Source: Saksenaea vasiformis B4078
Taxonomy: Eukaryota > Mucoromycota > Mucoromycetes > Mucorales > Saksenaeaceae
NCBI GenBank assembly: GCA_000697055.1
Contig: JNDT01001812.1
Span: 20,160-84,159, forward strand
DNA length: 64,000 nucleotides
Direction: 5' to 3'
Shown here: positions 11,334-23,859 of the stretch, one piece after another
How the letters are laid out: every line of letters starts with the position of its first letter
How positions within the stretch are numbered: position 1 is the stretch's first letter
Notes under the pieces: model-generated
Seen by the model: the letters and a program-made list of their open reading frames with translations, nothing else
The model's database searches: none
Told to the model about the DNA's origin: nothing
Made by a program: the position numbers and the translations under genes

Positions 11334-12099
11334 TGCCAGTATCCCGTGAATAATTCTGTCATGTCTTATTGCTCACGTCACACGACGATAACAGAAAAAG
11401 TGGCCCCGGAAGCCGAAGCATCCTTCGTGAAATACGTGTGTTTGTCTCATAGCAACAAGTTTAAAAGTCCTGCGGGTACAAAGGTGTTAATTACTATGGA
11501 AAGCTGGGGGTACATGATGAAAAATGATCGGCCCTCGGCTTTGTGAAACCATAGCTCCGTTCTTTTGCAACAAACAAAACGTGCACCTGATCAAAACGAT
11601 AAGTGAACTACCTCTTCATCTTTCTAGAAATTTATTGCTTCTCCACTCAGAAGAAACAGCGTACTGTCCATTAAGTGTCAAGTAACAAAAGAGCAAAAAA
11701 GAAAAAAAAGTATACGTAACGTTGCACGTGGTCAATTGTCCCAAGTGAAGCATTCCCCCCCGCGCCACGTGAAGGACAGCCACTGGATCTTTAGAAATGC
11801 TCCGAAAATATCAGCAGCTTTTCATCAACGTCAAAGATTAGTATCATACCATCCTAAGGAAAGAGGTAAAGAAGCTAATAAAGGGTGATGGGAAAAAAAA
11901 AAAAAAAGAAAAACCAGACGAGAAAGGTAGGGCGCACTGTTAAAGTTATTTGCATAAAACCCTTTCTGTTTGAAGCATTTTTCAATCCCATCGTTGATTC
12001 TTATTGTAAATGTTCCACTTGAAAAAAGTTGTTTCGAAGAGGAGGGGAACACAAACATTTTGCGCAACCTTTTTTTTTTTTGTTTTTGTGTTTAACTCC
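10985..12099. other. Intergenic stretch with (GA)n and (GT)n tracts
   Basis: Divergent promoter region between the poly(A) polymerase (minus) and the ThrE-like gene (plus). It contains a GA run at about 11127-11153 and a GT run at about 11304-11331. An open frame at 11286-11546 starts inside low-complexity sequence and matches nothing known. A poly-A/T tract sits close to 11895 and another just before the ThrE-like start. Confidence 0.45.
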
Positions 12100-14576
12100 A
12101 TGGAAGACACACGAAAACCTAGTACTACATTTGGTGGCAGTTTGGCAGGACAGTCGAGCCTGGGAAATGTCCCTCTTTTTAGGCGAACTACATTAGACAC
12201 GCGTATCCGTGAACCAGACCACGAGCACCTGCATGAACCCGACATGAGCAATTGGGGAGAGGACGAACCTTCTCCTCTTGAGCTTCAAGCCTTACGAGCT
12301 GCGATATTAATGAAACAGCGAAAGCAGTCCAGAGCACATGAAGCACCGATCGCGGAGCAACCGCAGCAACCCGCAGAACCAGCTTCTATTGCCATGGAAG
12401 AGTATCTACCACCAGAGACACAAGCCATCGACTTTGATACAGATGATTTGCACAAGATACGAAAAGCTGTGTTGGAAAAAGGTTCCTATGCGAATTATGT
12501 AGCTCAGTCTGCCCGTTTGGTTGATCAAGCTTATGGCGGAAAGAAAGTGACAAGTGGGCGTAGCACTCCTCTCCCATACCGCACGGACACTGCATGCAGA
12601 GGCATTCGTTCAGCTCTTATGAAATATGAAACCAAAGAAGATGCAATCTCTGAAAAGTTGGATACCAAGTCATTAAGCGAAGTAGACTTGAGCAAAGTAA
12701 GGCCGTCGCTCTCCCTCCCTCCCTCCCTCTTTCCCTCTGTCTGTCTCTCTCTCTTTTGTGGCTGTTCGCCCATTGAAATTCCTTTTAGGAAGCTAAACAT
12801 GGGAAGGTCCGTCGGTTCGGAAAACGGAGGAAATTCAAGGATCGCTGGAAACAAACTTACATTGTTCCCAATATCCATAAAATCGCCATGTCCTCTCCCT
12901 CACGCAGAACTTCCCAAGCATCGGCTATGCTTTCCCTTCCCAGTGATATCAAACATGATGAAGATCTCACAGACCGCATGCGTCTGACATTTGATATTGC
13001 TGATTACCTCCAAAAGCAAGCCTTTCTGAGGAAATTGTCGCAATCTTTACTGCAGTATGGTTGTCCCTCACATCGGGTGCAAGCAGTACTTCGCCAAATG
13101 GCCGACTTCATTGGTGTTGACCTCTCCTTTATTCATATGCCTAACATAGTTCTATTAAATTTCATCGATAAGGACGCTCACACCACAGAAACCTACTTTG
13201 TTGGACAGATGCAAGGTTTTGACATGCAGCGCCTGAACGAGCTATACCGCCTGGGTCAATTATTATTGGGACACCAAGTAACAGTGGATGAAGGTCTAAC
13301 CTACCTTAATTTGGTCAGTGACAGACCGGAATATCTGCCGACATGGATCCGAGCAGCTAGTTATGCCATCGGAGGCTTCACTTCCGCCATCATCTTCTAT
13401 GGTGGTGGATGGAAAGAAGCAGGCGTAGCCGCTGCCTTGGCTCTGTTCCTAGCAGCCTACGAGATCTTAGCTATACTGTGGGAAGGCTTAGGTCCCTTAT
13501 TCGATGTTACAGCATGCATGATCATCGGTTTCTTGGCAACAGGTAAACCTAAGGGGGGGGGGGGGGGGGGGGGGGAGGAGAGAGAAGGTTGGTTGCATTT
13601 TTTTTCTTGCTTTACTAAAAATGAAATCTTCTTTTTTGGGAAGCTGCTGGCCACAGCCAGATCTGTTTTGTACCCACGGCATTTGGAGCAATTGTCATAC
13701 TACTTCCCGGATGGGCTATGACCAGGTATATCGGAAAACTTAAATGATCCCTATTTTATTTTATTTTTTAAACTTTTTTGAAATAGCGCTATTATCGAGC
13801 TTGCCAGTCGAAATCTAATTAGCGGAATCATCCGTTTGGTATATGCGCTCCTGTACTCTTATATCCTAGCATATGGTCTGACAACCGGCCAAGGACTGTA
13901 CTTGACGATGGATACCGCTTTTCGTCTGTATAATCCCCAAACCTGTCCCACTTCCATGAGCCATTGGTGGTTTTTCTTACTGACCCCAATGTTCTGCGTA
14001 AGTATATAAAACAAAAAGAAAAAGGGATGGTAGTAATAATTCTCTATCACACACTAGGTTGTTTTTTGCATCTACATCCGTGCATTTCCTAGTCGATGGC
14101 CCAGAATGACCGCAGTGGCTTGCGCAGGGTTCGCAACATATTATGCCCTTAGCCATTGGACACATACGACAAATCAAGTAATCCAGTTCGTTCCTGCATT
14201 TCTGGTTGGTTTGCTTGGAAATCTATACACCAGATACACAGACAATCTCTCATTTGATGCGATTCTTCTGGGTGTAAGACCAAAAAAAAAAAAAAATACC
14301 GCTCTTCCCCTGCCGCTAACTCTAAAATTTTAGGCTTTCATGCTGGTCCCAGGTAAGGGATGACGGGAAAAAGAGATTGACAAGTTAATTTAGCGCGTAT
14401 CAGGTTCCGTCGGTCTACGCAGTGGTATTGCTTTTGCAGAATCCGGTGGAGGTGAGGGGGCAAGGTTTGCTTTGTCCATGATAGAAGCTTCTATAGGTAT
14501 TATCATTGGCCTGTACTTATCTACCCTTCTGGTTTTCCCAGTTGGAAAACAGAATGCAGCACTGGGTAGTTTCTAG
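12100..14576 (+). CDS. ThrE/Prm10-like multi-pass membrane protein (DUF1212 family)
   Basis: Predicted integral membrane protein of 683 residues in the fungal pheromone-regulated membrane protein 10 / ThrE-type exporter family; transport activity is inferred only. Exons: 12100-12696, 12789-13542, 13644-13725, 13787-13997, 14058-14273, 14334-14352, 14404-14576, all in phase. About 290 N-terminal residues are charged and disordered. The DUF1212 core starts near FLRKLSQSLLQYGCPSHRVQ and continues through SFIHMPNIVLLNF. About ten hydrophobic segments follow, including CFVPTAFGAIVILLPGWAMT, the hallmark of the second ThrE half, and AFMLVPG at the 19-nt exon. An in-frame ATG at 12010 exists, but it lies before a poly-T tract typical of a leader, so 12100 is preferred. 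Converges on the rhodanese gene 68 bp downstream. Confidence 0.87.
13553..13575. repeat. Poly-G tract inside an intron
   Basis: A run of roughly 20 consecutive G lies in the intron 13543-13643 of the ThrE-like gene, a few bases after the splice donor. Run lengths may be imprecise in an assembly. Confidence 0.85.
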
Positions 14577-14644
14577 ATGTGTTTCTTCAAATATAAAGAA
14601 AATGAGACTTTATAGATAGAGAGAGGGAGAGAGAGAGAGAGATA

Positions 14645-15244
14645 TCAGAAATGGTCCTCAGACCAGTAGGCAGGGTCAAAGTTTTCGAGTAGATCTTGTT
14701 CGTTTCTATATTTCATCTGCCATCCTTCAAATCCACCTCGCAGCACCTTAACCTAAATGTCTCACACTGTCAACCGGATGCATATCATTTTTTTTCTTTT
14801 TTTCTTTTACCTCCTGCTTCAACTCGACACCCCGCAGGGACAACGATTCTTTGTAAATACGCGCTGATTTCGGGCCTAACCAGCCAAGGCTTTATCCTAA
14901 GACACCTACTCCCCTTTTTTTTTCCCCTTTTCTCACACTCTCAGTCTTTTACCTCGAACTTGCGACAGTGCACAGTGAAAGTACACTTGCGGTACTTCAC
15001 GGTATTTTTCGATTAGGCTATCGACATTGTCCACCAATGTTGCAGCTGGAATGTTGATTGCTCCAGGAATGTTGCCTCCCTTGATTTATGTTAAGAAGGG
15101 AGTGAAACCTAATGGTATTGAACTTACCACGAAGTCATTGTCTCTCACATCAATAACAAGGTAATCCTTTCCCGGAATCTTAGTTTTATCACGAATGAGT
15201 GCAACGAGATCTTCGCTATCTGCGTAGGTAGGAACTGAGGACAT
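14645..15244 (-). CDS. Cdc25-like rhodanese phosphatase (Ych1/Acr2/Ibp1-like)
   Basis: Small single-domain rhodanese of 136 residues. Exons: 15128-15244, 14953-15079, 14811-14875, 14645-14746. The ATG at 15244 gives MSSVPTYADSEDL; an upstream in-frame extension has only a TTG start and was not used. The sequence shows the CH2A-type strand YLVIDVRDNDF (residues about 29-39), NIPGAINIPA, the catalytic loop HCALSQVRG with Cys75 and Arg81 in HCX5R spacing, and a final VLRGGFEGWQ. The five-residue loop between Cys and Arg matches phosphatase/arsenate-reductase rhodaneses such as yeast Ych1 and Acr2 rather than four-residue sulfurtransferases. The substrate (phosphoprotein or arsenate) cannot be told from sequence. 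Confidence 0.87.
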
Positions 15245-16351
15245 TTCTGAGCCAGTGCAACGTTCGTCTGGTTCCGAATAAACAGTACAACAATCAGTGC
15301 CCGCGCCACAACAAAAGCGCGTCTTTTTTCTGAACACAGGCAAGTTGAACTTAAACCATTCGCTATCGATGAGAGGACGACTGCAGATAGGTTACAAGTC
15401 GTGGGACCAACTTTCCCTTTCGTTGGTGCAGCTCAAATAACGGGATAAGCACCATTATCTATCATTATTTTCTTTACAACGCACATGCTGACATTGGACT
15501 AATGTAGTCTACAACTACTACAACTTGCATGATGCATGAGTAGAGAGAGAGAGAGAGAGAGAGACGCCTTCCTTTTTTTTCTTTAGCCGATTTGTTCTAT
15601 TTGTTTTCTAGAGAGATAACCAATTTTTGCACATGTCTTCAAACATGCAACTTGCACAGTTTCAACCTGCAACACCCGTAAACTCCCCCCACCGTATGTC
15701 TTTGATACATGAGTCTTTTCATTGATGAAGTTTTTTCGTATTATGCATCCAAGTCCGCTTCGTTAGTTTTTTTTTTTCCTCAAACCACTTTGACAGCTGT
15801 CTACAAATCGTGTAGCGTAGTTTTGATTCATTTTGTAATAATGTTACACGAGGAGGCACCAGTACAACCATCGTTTGATAAACTTTTTGTTGCATAACCA
15901 ATCACCTCAGTTGTCGTTGGAAAGCTGCACCTGTATCATTACCCCAGCTTTTTTTTTTTTCGCAGTTGTGTTTGTTGGTCGGCTTTGTTTAATGTTTACG
16001 CAGATTTCGTATTAGGGAGACTTGGATCTCTCGGACAAACAAGAAAAAGCTATTGTTGTTTAATTGTATCATGGGATATGATTATCTTGGGGGGAAATAT
16101 CTGAACCACTTTTTTGCCATAAACAATCACGGGAATTCTGCGCCTGTAACTAGCACTACCTGATTTAAAGACGCATGTAGTGAAATTGGCGTGAAAGTAT
16201 CCTGATAGTAATAGAGATACTGCAGGAACTGCCTTGTTTTGAAAAGAAGGGACGTCATGTGTTTTATTTTGACATCCTCTACAGTTTTATTCAATTCAAA
16301 TTCACGCTGGATGAGGCCAGCGCGCAAGTCCTCTTGACACACTACATATCT
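15245..16351. other. Gene-free stretch with a (GA)n tract
   Basis: Contains a GA repeat at about 15542-15564 and several poly-T tracts. Open frames at 15709-15901 on both strands look like low-complexity noise. Confidence 0.4.
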
Positions 16352-16680
16352 CTATTCGTCCCTGGTATGAGGAGCTATCAGACGCGCTTCTGCTGTGTGG
16401 CGGATGTTTCGGGCTGCGTTGATGTCTCGTTGCCAGCTCCCCCTTGCTCCTTGATAGTTCTCTGTGCAATTTGCGCAATACAATATGGCGTTCAGTTTGC
16501 CCTCGTCAGTTCTACGTTCATCAGACTTCTTGTACTGCAGTGTGAGCAGACCTGCATAATAAGCAATGTTACTTCTTTCCGCTGCAATAGCAAGCCTTCT
16601 TTTTCTTTTAGTACCTGCGATGTATAGAATTCGTCGATTTCGACGACAATGATTCGTCCTTCGCGTCTGTATGATATTCA
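16352..16680 (-). pseudogene. Fanzor (TnpB-like RNA-guided nuclease) C-terminal remnant
   Basis: Reading the minus strand from about 16655 gives IIVVEIDEFYTSQ, the RuvC-II block that precedes the zinc ribbon in Fanzor/TnpB proteins. A GT..AG interval at 16552-16614 (63 nt) can be spliced out to continue with VCSHCSTR, the first Cys pair. A frameshift then separates this from YCANC and RDINAARNI, the second Cys pair and the RuvC-III Asp motif, in the frame ending at 16352. The order (Glu motif, CxxC, CxxC, RDxNAA) is that of Fanzor C-termini. Upstream open frames to about 16984 could hold the decayed N-terminal part but are not recognisable. Called a pseudogene because of the frameshift. Confidence 0.68.
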
Positions 16681-16754
16681 GAAGCCCTGTACAATGGTCC
16701 ACGAACACACGATGGGATTCGCCCATATCTGGTTCTGCAATGGGCGGCATCAAA

Positions 16755-18000
16755 CGCTATGAGTGGCATTCATGTTGTCGCTTGCGAAAATGCGATGGCC
16801 ACCACTTTGGAAGCCTACAATGTATGGGCAACAAAAGTATAGTGTAGCGACATCTCGTTGTCCTGATTGCTGTCGGATGCTTTGTACAACTCCCTCTGGA
16901 TAAAATGTATCCAAGTACTTCTGTAGCAACCACACGGCATCCACGTCTTGAATAGGCCAGCGAAAAAGTGTTGACTTGATTCAAGTGGATTTGTTGGTAT
17001 TCTAAACGGTGGGGCGACTTATCCGCGGTTGCTGCGCTTACGCTTCTTCCTCAGGCTCTTCTTCAGGTTTCTCCTCAGCTTCTTGTCTCTGACGGACCTG
17101 CCCGCGTGGTCTCTCCGGCCCCTAGAGTGGAGTGGGCAATCTAGTTATTTATTTGTTTTGCAAGTAAAGAATGCATTACCTCGTTGGATTGCTTGATTGA
17201 GACTTGTCGAGCAGGCCCTTGCTCAGTTGATTTTTTTTTCTTTGTTCTCCTTCTCCGACTAGGTCAAATCCTTGATCGGCGAAGGGAACGTCTTTCCCCC
17301 TCGTCGTTATACATTTTCCGAATCTACCGTTTTGTTTGTCCATGCAGTTGCCGAACGCGTTCACTTGTGGATCGCCGTTATCGATATCGATAATGACACC
17401 CTTATATTCGTCGACCGACAGTTGAGATGCCATGCTTGTTGTTGGCTGACAGGCGTTGTGTTACAGTGGTCCCCCGATAGCTTCAACCACCAAAATACAG
17501 ACATCGTGTCGAAATTACTGAGAGTTGGGACTGCATGGAATGGTTTAAGGTGTAGATACTTCTCCAGTTTCTCCAAAGAGGTTGAAAAATCGAGGGTGAA
17601 ATTATCGGAGGACCACTGTATATTCTCCACTGGTAATAACACTCGTAGGTGTTCTTTGAGTATATCAATATTTGACTCGGCCACACCCGCATAGATTAAA
17701 TACATCGCTATTACGTCGCAGTGACGCCAGGAATTACGGCAGTCATCCTGTTAATCCTTGAAACACTCGGTGCCGTCCGAACATAATCCATCCGTAATCG
17801 TTGTAAGCGTTTTGTCCTGACTGTTCCCCAACTGCGGGGAGCCTCTTGGAAAAAGTTGTTTCCGTTCTACTAGTTTTTGCAGCAATTACTGACATGATCC
17901 TACTTGGACAGTAGGTGCGAAAGGCGGTTTGACAGCATTGGAAAGAGATCCATCACGCTTGAAATAGCCAGGACCAGCAATTTGGTGTTGTTTCATTTGA
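16755..18000 (-). other. Possible small or broken genes, unrecognised
   Basis: An ATG at 17433 opens an 85-codon frame ending near 17176. Bases near 17041-17125 encode, in a different frame, a Glu-rich tail (VRQRQEAEEKPEEEPEEEA) that could be a last exon behind an intron around 17110-17170. Joining them in one frame was not achieved. Another open frame, 17361-17705, overlaps. None matches a family I know. Confidence 0.2.
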
Positions 18001-21000
18001 CCTGAAAGAGAACAAAGAAATTGGGGATCAAGTTGCGTCTATAAACTACATCGCGTGGCCCCCGTTTTAAGGCGCGCACCGTGTACACGTGCGTCGTTTC
18101 GATCCTGCTTGACAACTCTTTTCCTGTGTTGTCCATGAAGGGAGCTTCAGCATAGGCGACATCGAGTTGAACTACCTGGACCAGACCATATCAGGTAGTG
18201 GTTTCATACCAACAGCTTAGCAGCATAGGCTAAGGCCTGACTAGTGATAAAGATCTCTCACGACCATGTACATTCTCATCAAGCTGTGTTTGCAGGGCAG
18301 GCAAGCCCGAAGCGCTAGTTGAACTTGTGTTGGCTTTGTTACAGACTAGCTTCTGAATAGGAGAGGTTAACTTTTTGCATTATCTCGCCTTCGACGGAGT
18401 GGCTCAAATCAGAGCGGTGTCCTCTGAAATTTTTTAAGTTCCGCGCTACTGCATAAATAATTTTTTTTTCTTGTTACATGACTAAATATCTTTCTCCCAG
18501 AAAAGCAAATGCAGGCGCGCAATTTATAGGTTGTACTTTGTAGTACAATTGAAGTATTGATTGCGTTTATTGCGGCGTGTTCATAATGAGATAAATTATT
18601 CTTCTACGGCAAGTAGAAGCTGACAAAGGGATGAAAATCGACAAGGCGAAGCAACGAGGAGCAACGACTTGATTTGAAGACACTGATTCTCAAGATAGAT
18701 TCATGAAGAATAGACGCGAATCACAAGATGAACAAGGAGCAAAACTTGTAGGTGGTGTGCTTACTTTCTCGTTAGAGCTATACCACAGAGCTTTGCGAAA
18801 AATGCATGATGATATGCTCGGATACATGCCAATCTCAAAAGTTGAAACACAATTATTAGATGGTAGTAATTCATCACCTTACCGTGGCTAAAACCTCGGG
18901 TAGATCCAAGCGAAAGATAACTGCGGAAATCATGCATCATCTGGTTTGGTTCATGATATTCGTCTACATTCGGACATTTAACGAATGCATCATTTTGCTC
19001 TTGTATTGTGGAATTTCACGTCAAGTGATGCTGCATAAAGATAGTAATCCAACGTCCTCTGAACTGTAGCTTCACAAGTCAAACAATTTATCCTACGTAA
19101 GCGTACTTTGGTCGAAAAATCAGACATCACTACCAATGAATGATTTGCTGAGCACGTTGGATGGTGTAACTATCCTACTTTAAACCGGAAGATTACAAGT
19201 TGTTTATCTAATGTTTATCACACTGTATTCAGTTAGTCTTCTCGAATAGCATTCATTTGAATCGAGATTTATGCTTTTCTAATCTCAAACGAGATTTTCC
19301 TTATCGAGCATTATGTAGGGATACTCATCCTGATGATGCAGGATCCTTCTATGTAAAATGAACGGTGTTTTAAAAAGGTACCGTTACAGTGAACTGGATT
19401 CCATTGTACAGTAGTATGGCCAACGTTATGTTACCTATAGGGTGGAAGATCAAGAATATCATTCCTGTCTTCTTATTACGAGATGTGGTTATTTGGAAGA
19501 TCAAAAGATATAGTTTATGCGTCAATTTCTGGAACGCTATGTTTTCTAAAAGTCTTTAACAGGTTTATTCTTAGCAATTACTTCAACATATTGATTGCAT
19601 TTTATTCATTGTTACCATTTATGACAAATGAACACCTGGCTAAAACATGTCTTGAGGTGTGTCTAAGGGGGGTTTTACGGACTTGGGGTTATGCAGTGTG
19701 TTATCACGAGGCGCCACGACGCTATGACCAATTCATTACTCATCTGTGTTCCGCCAAACCCAATATTTTATTCTGGACTTGCTCACTCGCTAACTGCAAC
19801 AAGAAGATTTCTTTAATTTTCTGGAATACAACAGTTGGCCGGGAATGGAATCAAAGAAAGAGAGAGAAAGAGAGAGAGAGGGAGAGGGAGAGGCGACGCT
19901 TCTACTGCCACCATCTACTTGTGGTCCATTTTTAGAACCCACCCCCTCCCTTCTGCTCAGCTTAGATGCATCCTAATGACCAGCATATCACTCGCGTCTT
20001 GGATTATCATTCTATCCACTGACGAGTAACCGCAGTCCATCTAGGGCGTTTCCGGGATGCAAAGAAAGCCATGTAAACTTTTCATGTGATATTTAGTGGC
20101 GTAAGCAAAACCAAACTACTGCAATCCATACGAAGAATCAGGCTGAAGTGTGTCATGTTTTCGATTGAGAGGGGGTTGGGCTGTTCACATTCCCGATTAT
20201 TCTGATGGAAACCATTTGTTTGTTTGCTTAAACTTTATCAAATGTTGTTCCTATTTTACTGTTCTGTTCTCGAACGAACTTGCCAACGTTGTCATACTTT
20301 ATGTTCGACAGCTGAGCATGGCTTGAGTTACCAAGTTGGTCTAAATAAGGGTGATATTATACCGTTAGTTGATAAATGTCAACATCAGCTTTGTGATACA
20401 ACAACATTGTCCTTGTAAAGAGTTCCTTTGTCTGAGAAACCCCTTTTAAGCCAGAAAAGTCCATCTAAAGCGGCGAACATAAAAGTTGATGATGATTGTA
20501 GTCTATAGCTTTGTGAGTGCGACCTGAGACTTCTTAGTGTATTTTGAGATATTAAGACTTTCAGGTAACCCTATCACAAGCGAGATATCGGGATCCTATA
20601 TTTGATCGTCTTGCGGTACTCCAATAGGCTGTTTTAATTTTTCTTGCTGGTCTTGAATAAGGTTCATGATTGGACCTGAATGAGGTCTCAAATTCGTAAC
20701 AAAAATGTTGCGTGCCTGTTGCTGAATTTATCAGAATTGATACCTGACCTATCTGTATTGCTCAGCTCATGTCTCAAATGCTAATGTTATTTTTTTTTTC
20801 GGAGCCAATCCTTTTTTTTCGCTAAGAAAAAGCCAAGAGATCCGAAGCGGAGACATCGTTATTTTCCAAAAAAGGAAGTAGGAGATTATTGGAAAGGGCA
20901 CTGCTTAGCATGTTACTATTTCAACAGAGCTTGTTTTTTTTCGGAAGGCGATGCAACGATGAATTACATCATTTTATAAAGATGAGAGATGATGTCGTCT

Positions 21001-21935
21001 CATTTCCAATCGATCAATCATAAAGGAGTGGATGGACATACTCTGTCTATTGGTATTTTAGTAATGTTCTACTTTTCTTTTTCTTTTTTTTTTTTATTTC
21101 GTACAGCCAAGATTGATCGTTGGCAGTATTTATGCAAGATCTAAAGATACAGTTTACTACTGTTGCTAACCTTCCAGCTTAGGAGGGATTTCCTAAATGG
21201 GTAATGACCGAAAAGAGAGAGAGAGAGAGAGAGAGAGTGAAGAAGAAGGTAAGAAGGGCAAGTTGGATAGCAGTTATATAATTAAGTTTATATATTTCGT
21301 TATAATGTATGAAAACAAAAAGGTTTTGTAAAATATCACCATATAGGAATCGTTGTGGAATTAATTAAGCCCTTGGAGATAGATGAAGATCACACGTGTA
21401 TGGGTTTGATACTAGGTTTATTGCTCCGCTGGGCGGTGGTTAACAGTAGTAGTAGTAGTAGTATATTATATATATTGGACTGAGCCTTTCATGCGGGCTT
21501 ACTTAAAGCTTGGCATTCTTTTAAAAGAAAAAGAGAAGAAGAAGAATATCCCGGTTACCGGCTAAAAAATGTCCTTTCATCCAAAAATAAAAAGTTCAAA
21601 GTGTGTATATGAAAAGGGAACAGGTTCAATCAATTAAGATGAGTTTCTTATTGGCTGGTAACTGCTGTAGTGGTCACGTAAAAAAAAAAAAAAAGAGAAA
21701 AAAAAAGAGAGAAAAAGGTTACACCGGAGACGAAACAGTTTTCCGCCACCGCGTTTGTTTTTTTTTTTCTTTCTTCTTATAAGAGGGAAAAAGTTAACTC
21801 ACTGACGTTTTGGTTCTTTCTCTTTTCCCGTTTTTGTTTCAATTCTTTGTCCCTTTTTTCCCCTTTTTCTATTATATTTATTATTATTATTACACATTTC
21901 GCATCCTACATAACAACATCACCAGATTCTTATAA
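18001..21935. other. Long gene-free stretch
   Basis: About 3.9 kb without a supportable gene. It holds GA runs near 19858-19890 and 21215-21238, an AGT trinucleotide run near 21449-21463 and many T-rich tracts. ORFs such as 18703-18891, 19483-19935 and 20224-20418 lack homology I can recognise. The last 250 bp is a pyrimidine-rich leader before the GT2 gene. Confidence 0.45.
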
Positions 21936-23859
21936 ATGATGATGCTTTTAAATTACCCTTTTGAGTTGGTTGCTCCAATGGCTGCCATTGGGTCCATCTT
22001 ACTATTACCTTTAGGACCAGTTCTTATTCCACGTATTTATCTTATCTTTCTTATATTGTACTTCACTTGTTTCCTTTATACTCAAATTAACCACGTCTTC
22101 AAATTCTGGATTACCGCTTCTAACATCAAGAAAACTATTCGTAACTGGAATGCCTTACAGCGTGCTAATAATGCTGCCGACAAGATGTCTACCTCTGCTG
22201 CCTCATCAGGTCCTGCCTCTCCCTCGCCTACTCCAACACGCGAACGTTATTCTAATATTGTGGATGATGAACGATTTGATGAAATGGAAGCTACTTTAAA
22301 ACTTTACGAGGATTCCTATTTTGTTCATGCTTTCATCGTACCAAACTATGGAGAACCCGAAGCTTTGTTAAGAGATACAATTAAACGACTGGCAAACCAC
22401 AGGTATATCTTCCCTCTTTTTTCTCTTTTTTTCTCTCTTTCTTTCTCCTTTTTCTCCCTTAGATTGATTCTAATATGATGATTATCACAGGAATGCACGA
22501 AACAATTATGTTATCATCCTGGCTATGGAAGCCTCGGAAGTGGGACACGAGATCAAGGCTGAAAGCTTAACAAACTACTTCAAGGATAGCTTTTTGCATT
22601 TTATCGTTACCGCTCATCCAGCTGACATTCCCGGAGAAGCTCGTGGCAAGGGTTCTAACGTATCCTATGCTGCTCGAGTCGGCTGTTCTGAAATGGTGCA
22701 GAGGGGTGTAGACAGGAGAAGAGTTATTCTGACCGTTTCTGATTCTGACTCTTCTATTCCGGAACTCTACGTCAAAGAGGTAAAAAAGAAAAAACTATGC
22801 CAATGCTTTTTTTTTTTTACGTCTTCTTACTAACACCATTTCTTTTTTACCTCAAAGGTTGAAAAATCTTTTTCGCAAAATGACGATCCGTATTTCCTTT
22901 TGTTTGCTCCACCCATCTTTTTCTCTCGTAACAGCTTTGAAGTCCCTGCAGCCGTTCGTATGGCCGATATTACCTGGTCTGCTATGGTCATGTCCAATTT
23001 GAGCAATAGTCGCGGTATCGCTTTCCCTTGCTCTACTTACAGTTTGAGTATGGTCTTGGCTGAACGTGTGGGTTTCTGGGATACCGATCAAGATTCTGTG
23101 GGTGAAGATATGCATATGATGCTCAAATGCTTTTTCAAGACAGACGGCCTTGCACGATGTGCTCCCATTTTTGTACCGATTAATCTGACCAATGTCCAGG
23201 CAAATGGTTATATGTCCAACATGCATGCCCGTTTTGTACAGGCAAAGCGACATTACAACGGTGTGGCTGACGTTGCGTACACCTTGCGTAACGCATTCGG
23301 CGTTCGGAGTTTGACTGTCGACGCGAATGGTATGGTCCTCAATGCCCCGAGTCTGACAAAGAAATCCTCCATGTATGCCTCTCCCACTTTCTGGATCGAT
23401 AAGCTTATCTGCTGCGTCAAAGTACTGGAAGCCCATATGATCCCTGTCACCTCTGCCTGGTTGATGTTTGCTGCTGTACCCTTGATGCAGTTTATCCTGT
23501 TCCCGCCGCATCCGATGGTCGCCATCGTTGACCCAGCTGACAATCCTATCCTGACCTCTGACTTTTATGCAACCTTGTGGAACATTGTGAAAATCATCAC
23601 CGTCTTCTTACCACTCCCTCTTTTCGGTACTCTCGCCATTTACGAAAACCTCCATCGTGTCGTCGATCGTGAACTCTTCCGTAAAGCAAGATCCGAATCA
23701 CGTACATGGCGCAACATGTTTGATTACATCTCCTTGCCTATCGCCGCTTGGATGTTCATGACCATTCCTTCAACCATCGCCTGCGTCAAGCGTCTGTACA
23801 AATCAAATGATCAGTACATTGTGGCGGAAAAATTCTTTGAAGAAGATGACCGGGAATAA
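21936..23859 (+). CDS. Membrane glycosyltransferase, family 2
   Basis: Predicted processive-type GT2 enzyme of 585 residues. Exons: 21936-22402, 22491-22779, 22858-23859. The start is the first of three consecutive ATGs. An N-terminal pair of hydrophobic segments (about residues 8-50) precedes a cytosolic GT-A domain that starts near VHAFIVPNYGEPEALLRDTI. Catalytic features are SDSDSS (Asp240/Asp242, nucleotide-sugar binding), GEDMHM (Glu335/Asp336, catalytic base region) and QAKRH (Gln380-His384), the likely equivalent of the QxxRW acceptor motif with His replacing Trp. Three or four hydrophobic segments follow. It is not a chitin synthase by motif. Product unknown; fungal GT2 proteins of this broad type act in cell-wall or surface polysaccharide formation. 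Confidence 0.82.

Noticed and set aside
12010..12099. N-terminal extension of the ThrE-like protein from the ATG at 12010
   Set aside because: The extra 30 codons span a poly-T tract typical of a leader, and the ATG at 12100 begins plausible coding sequence.
19858..19893. GA-rich run as a regulatory array
   Set aside because: It is one of many (GA)n microsatellites in the window with no nearby gene start.
22852..23511. Minus-strand 219-codon frame
   Set aside because: Antisense shadow of the GT2 gene; no motif and no promoter context.
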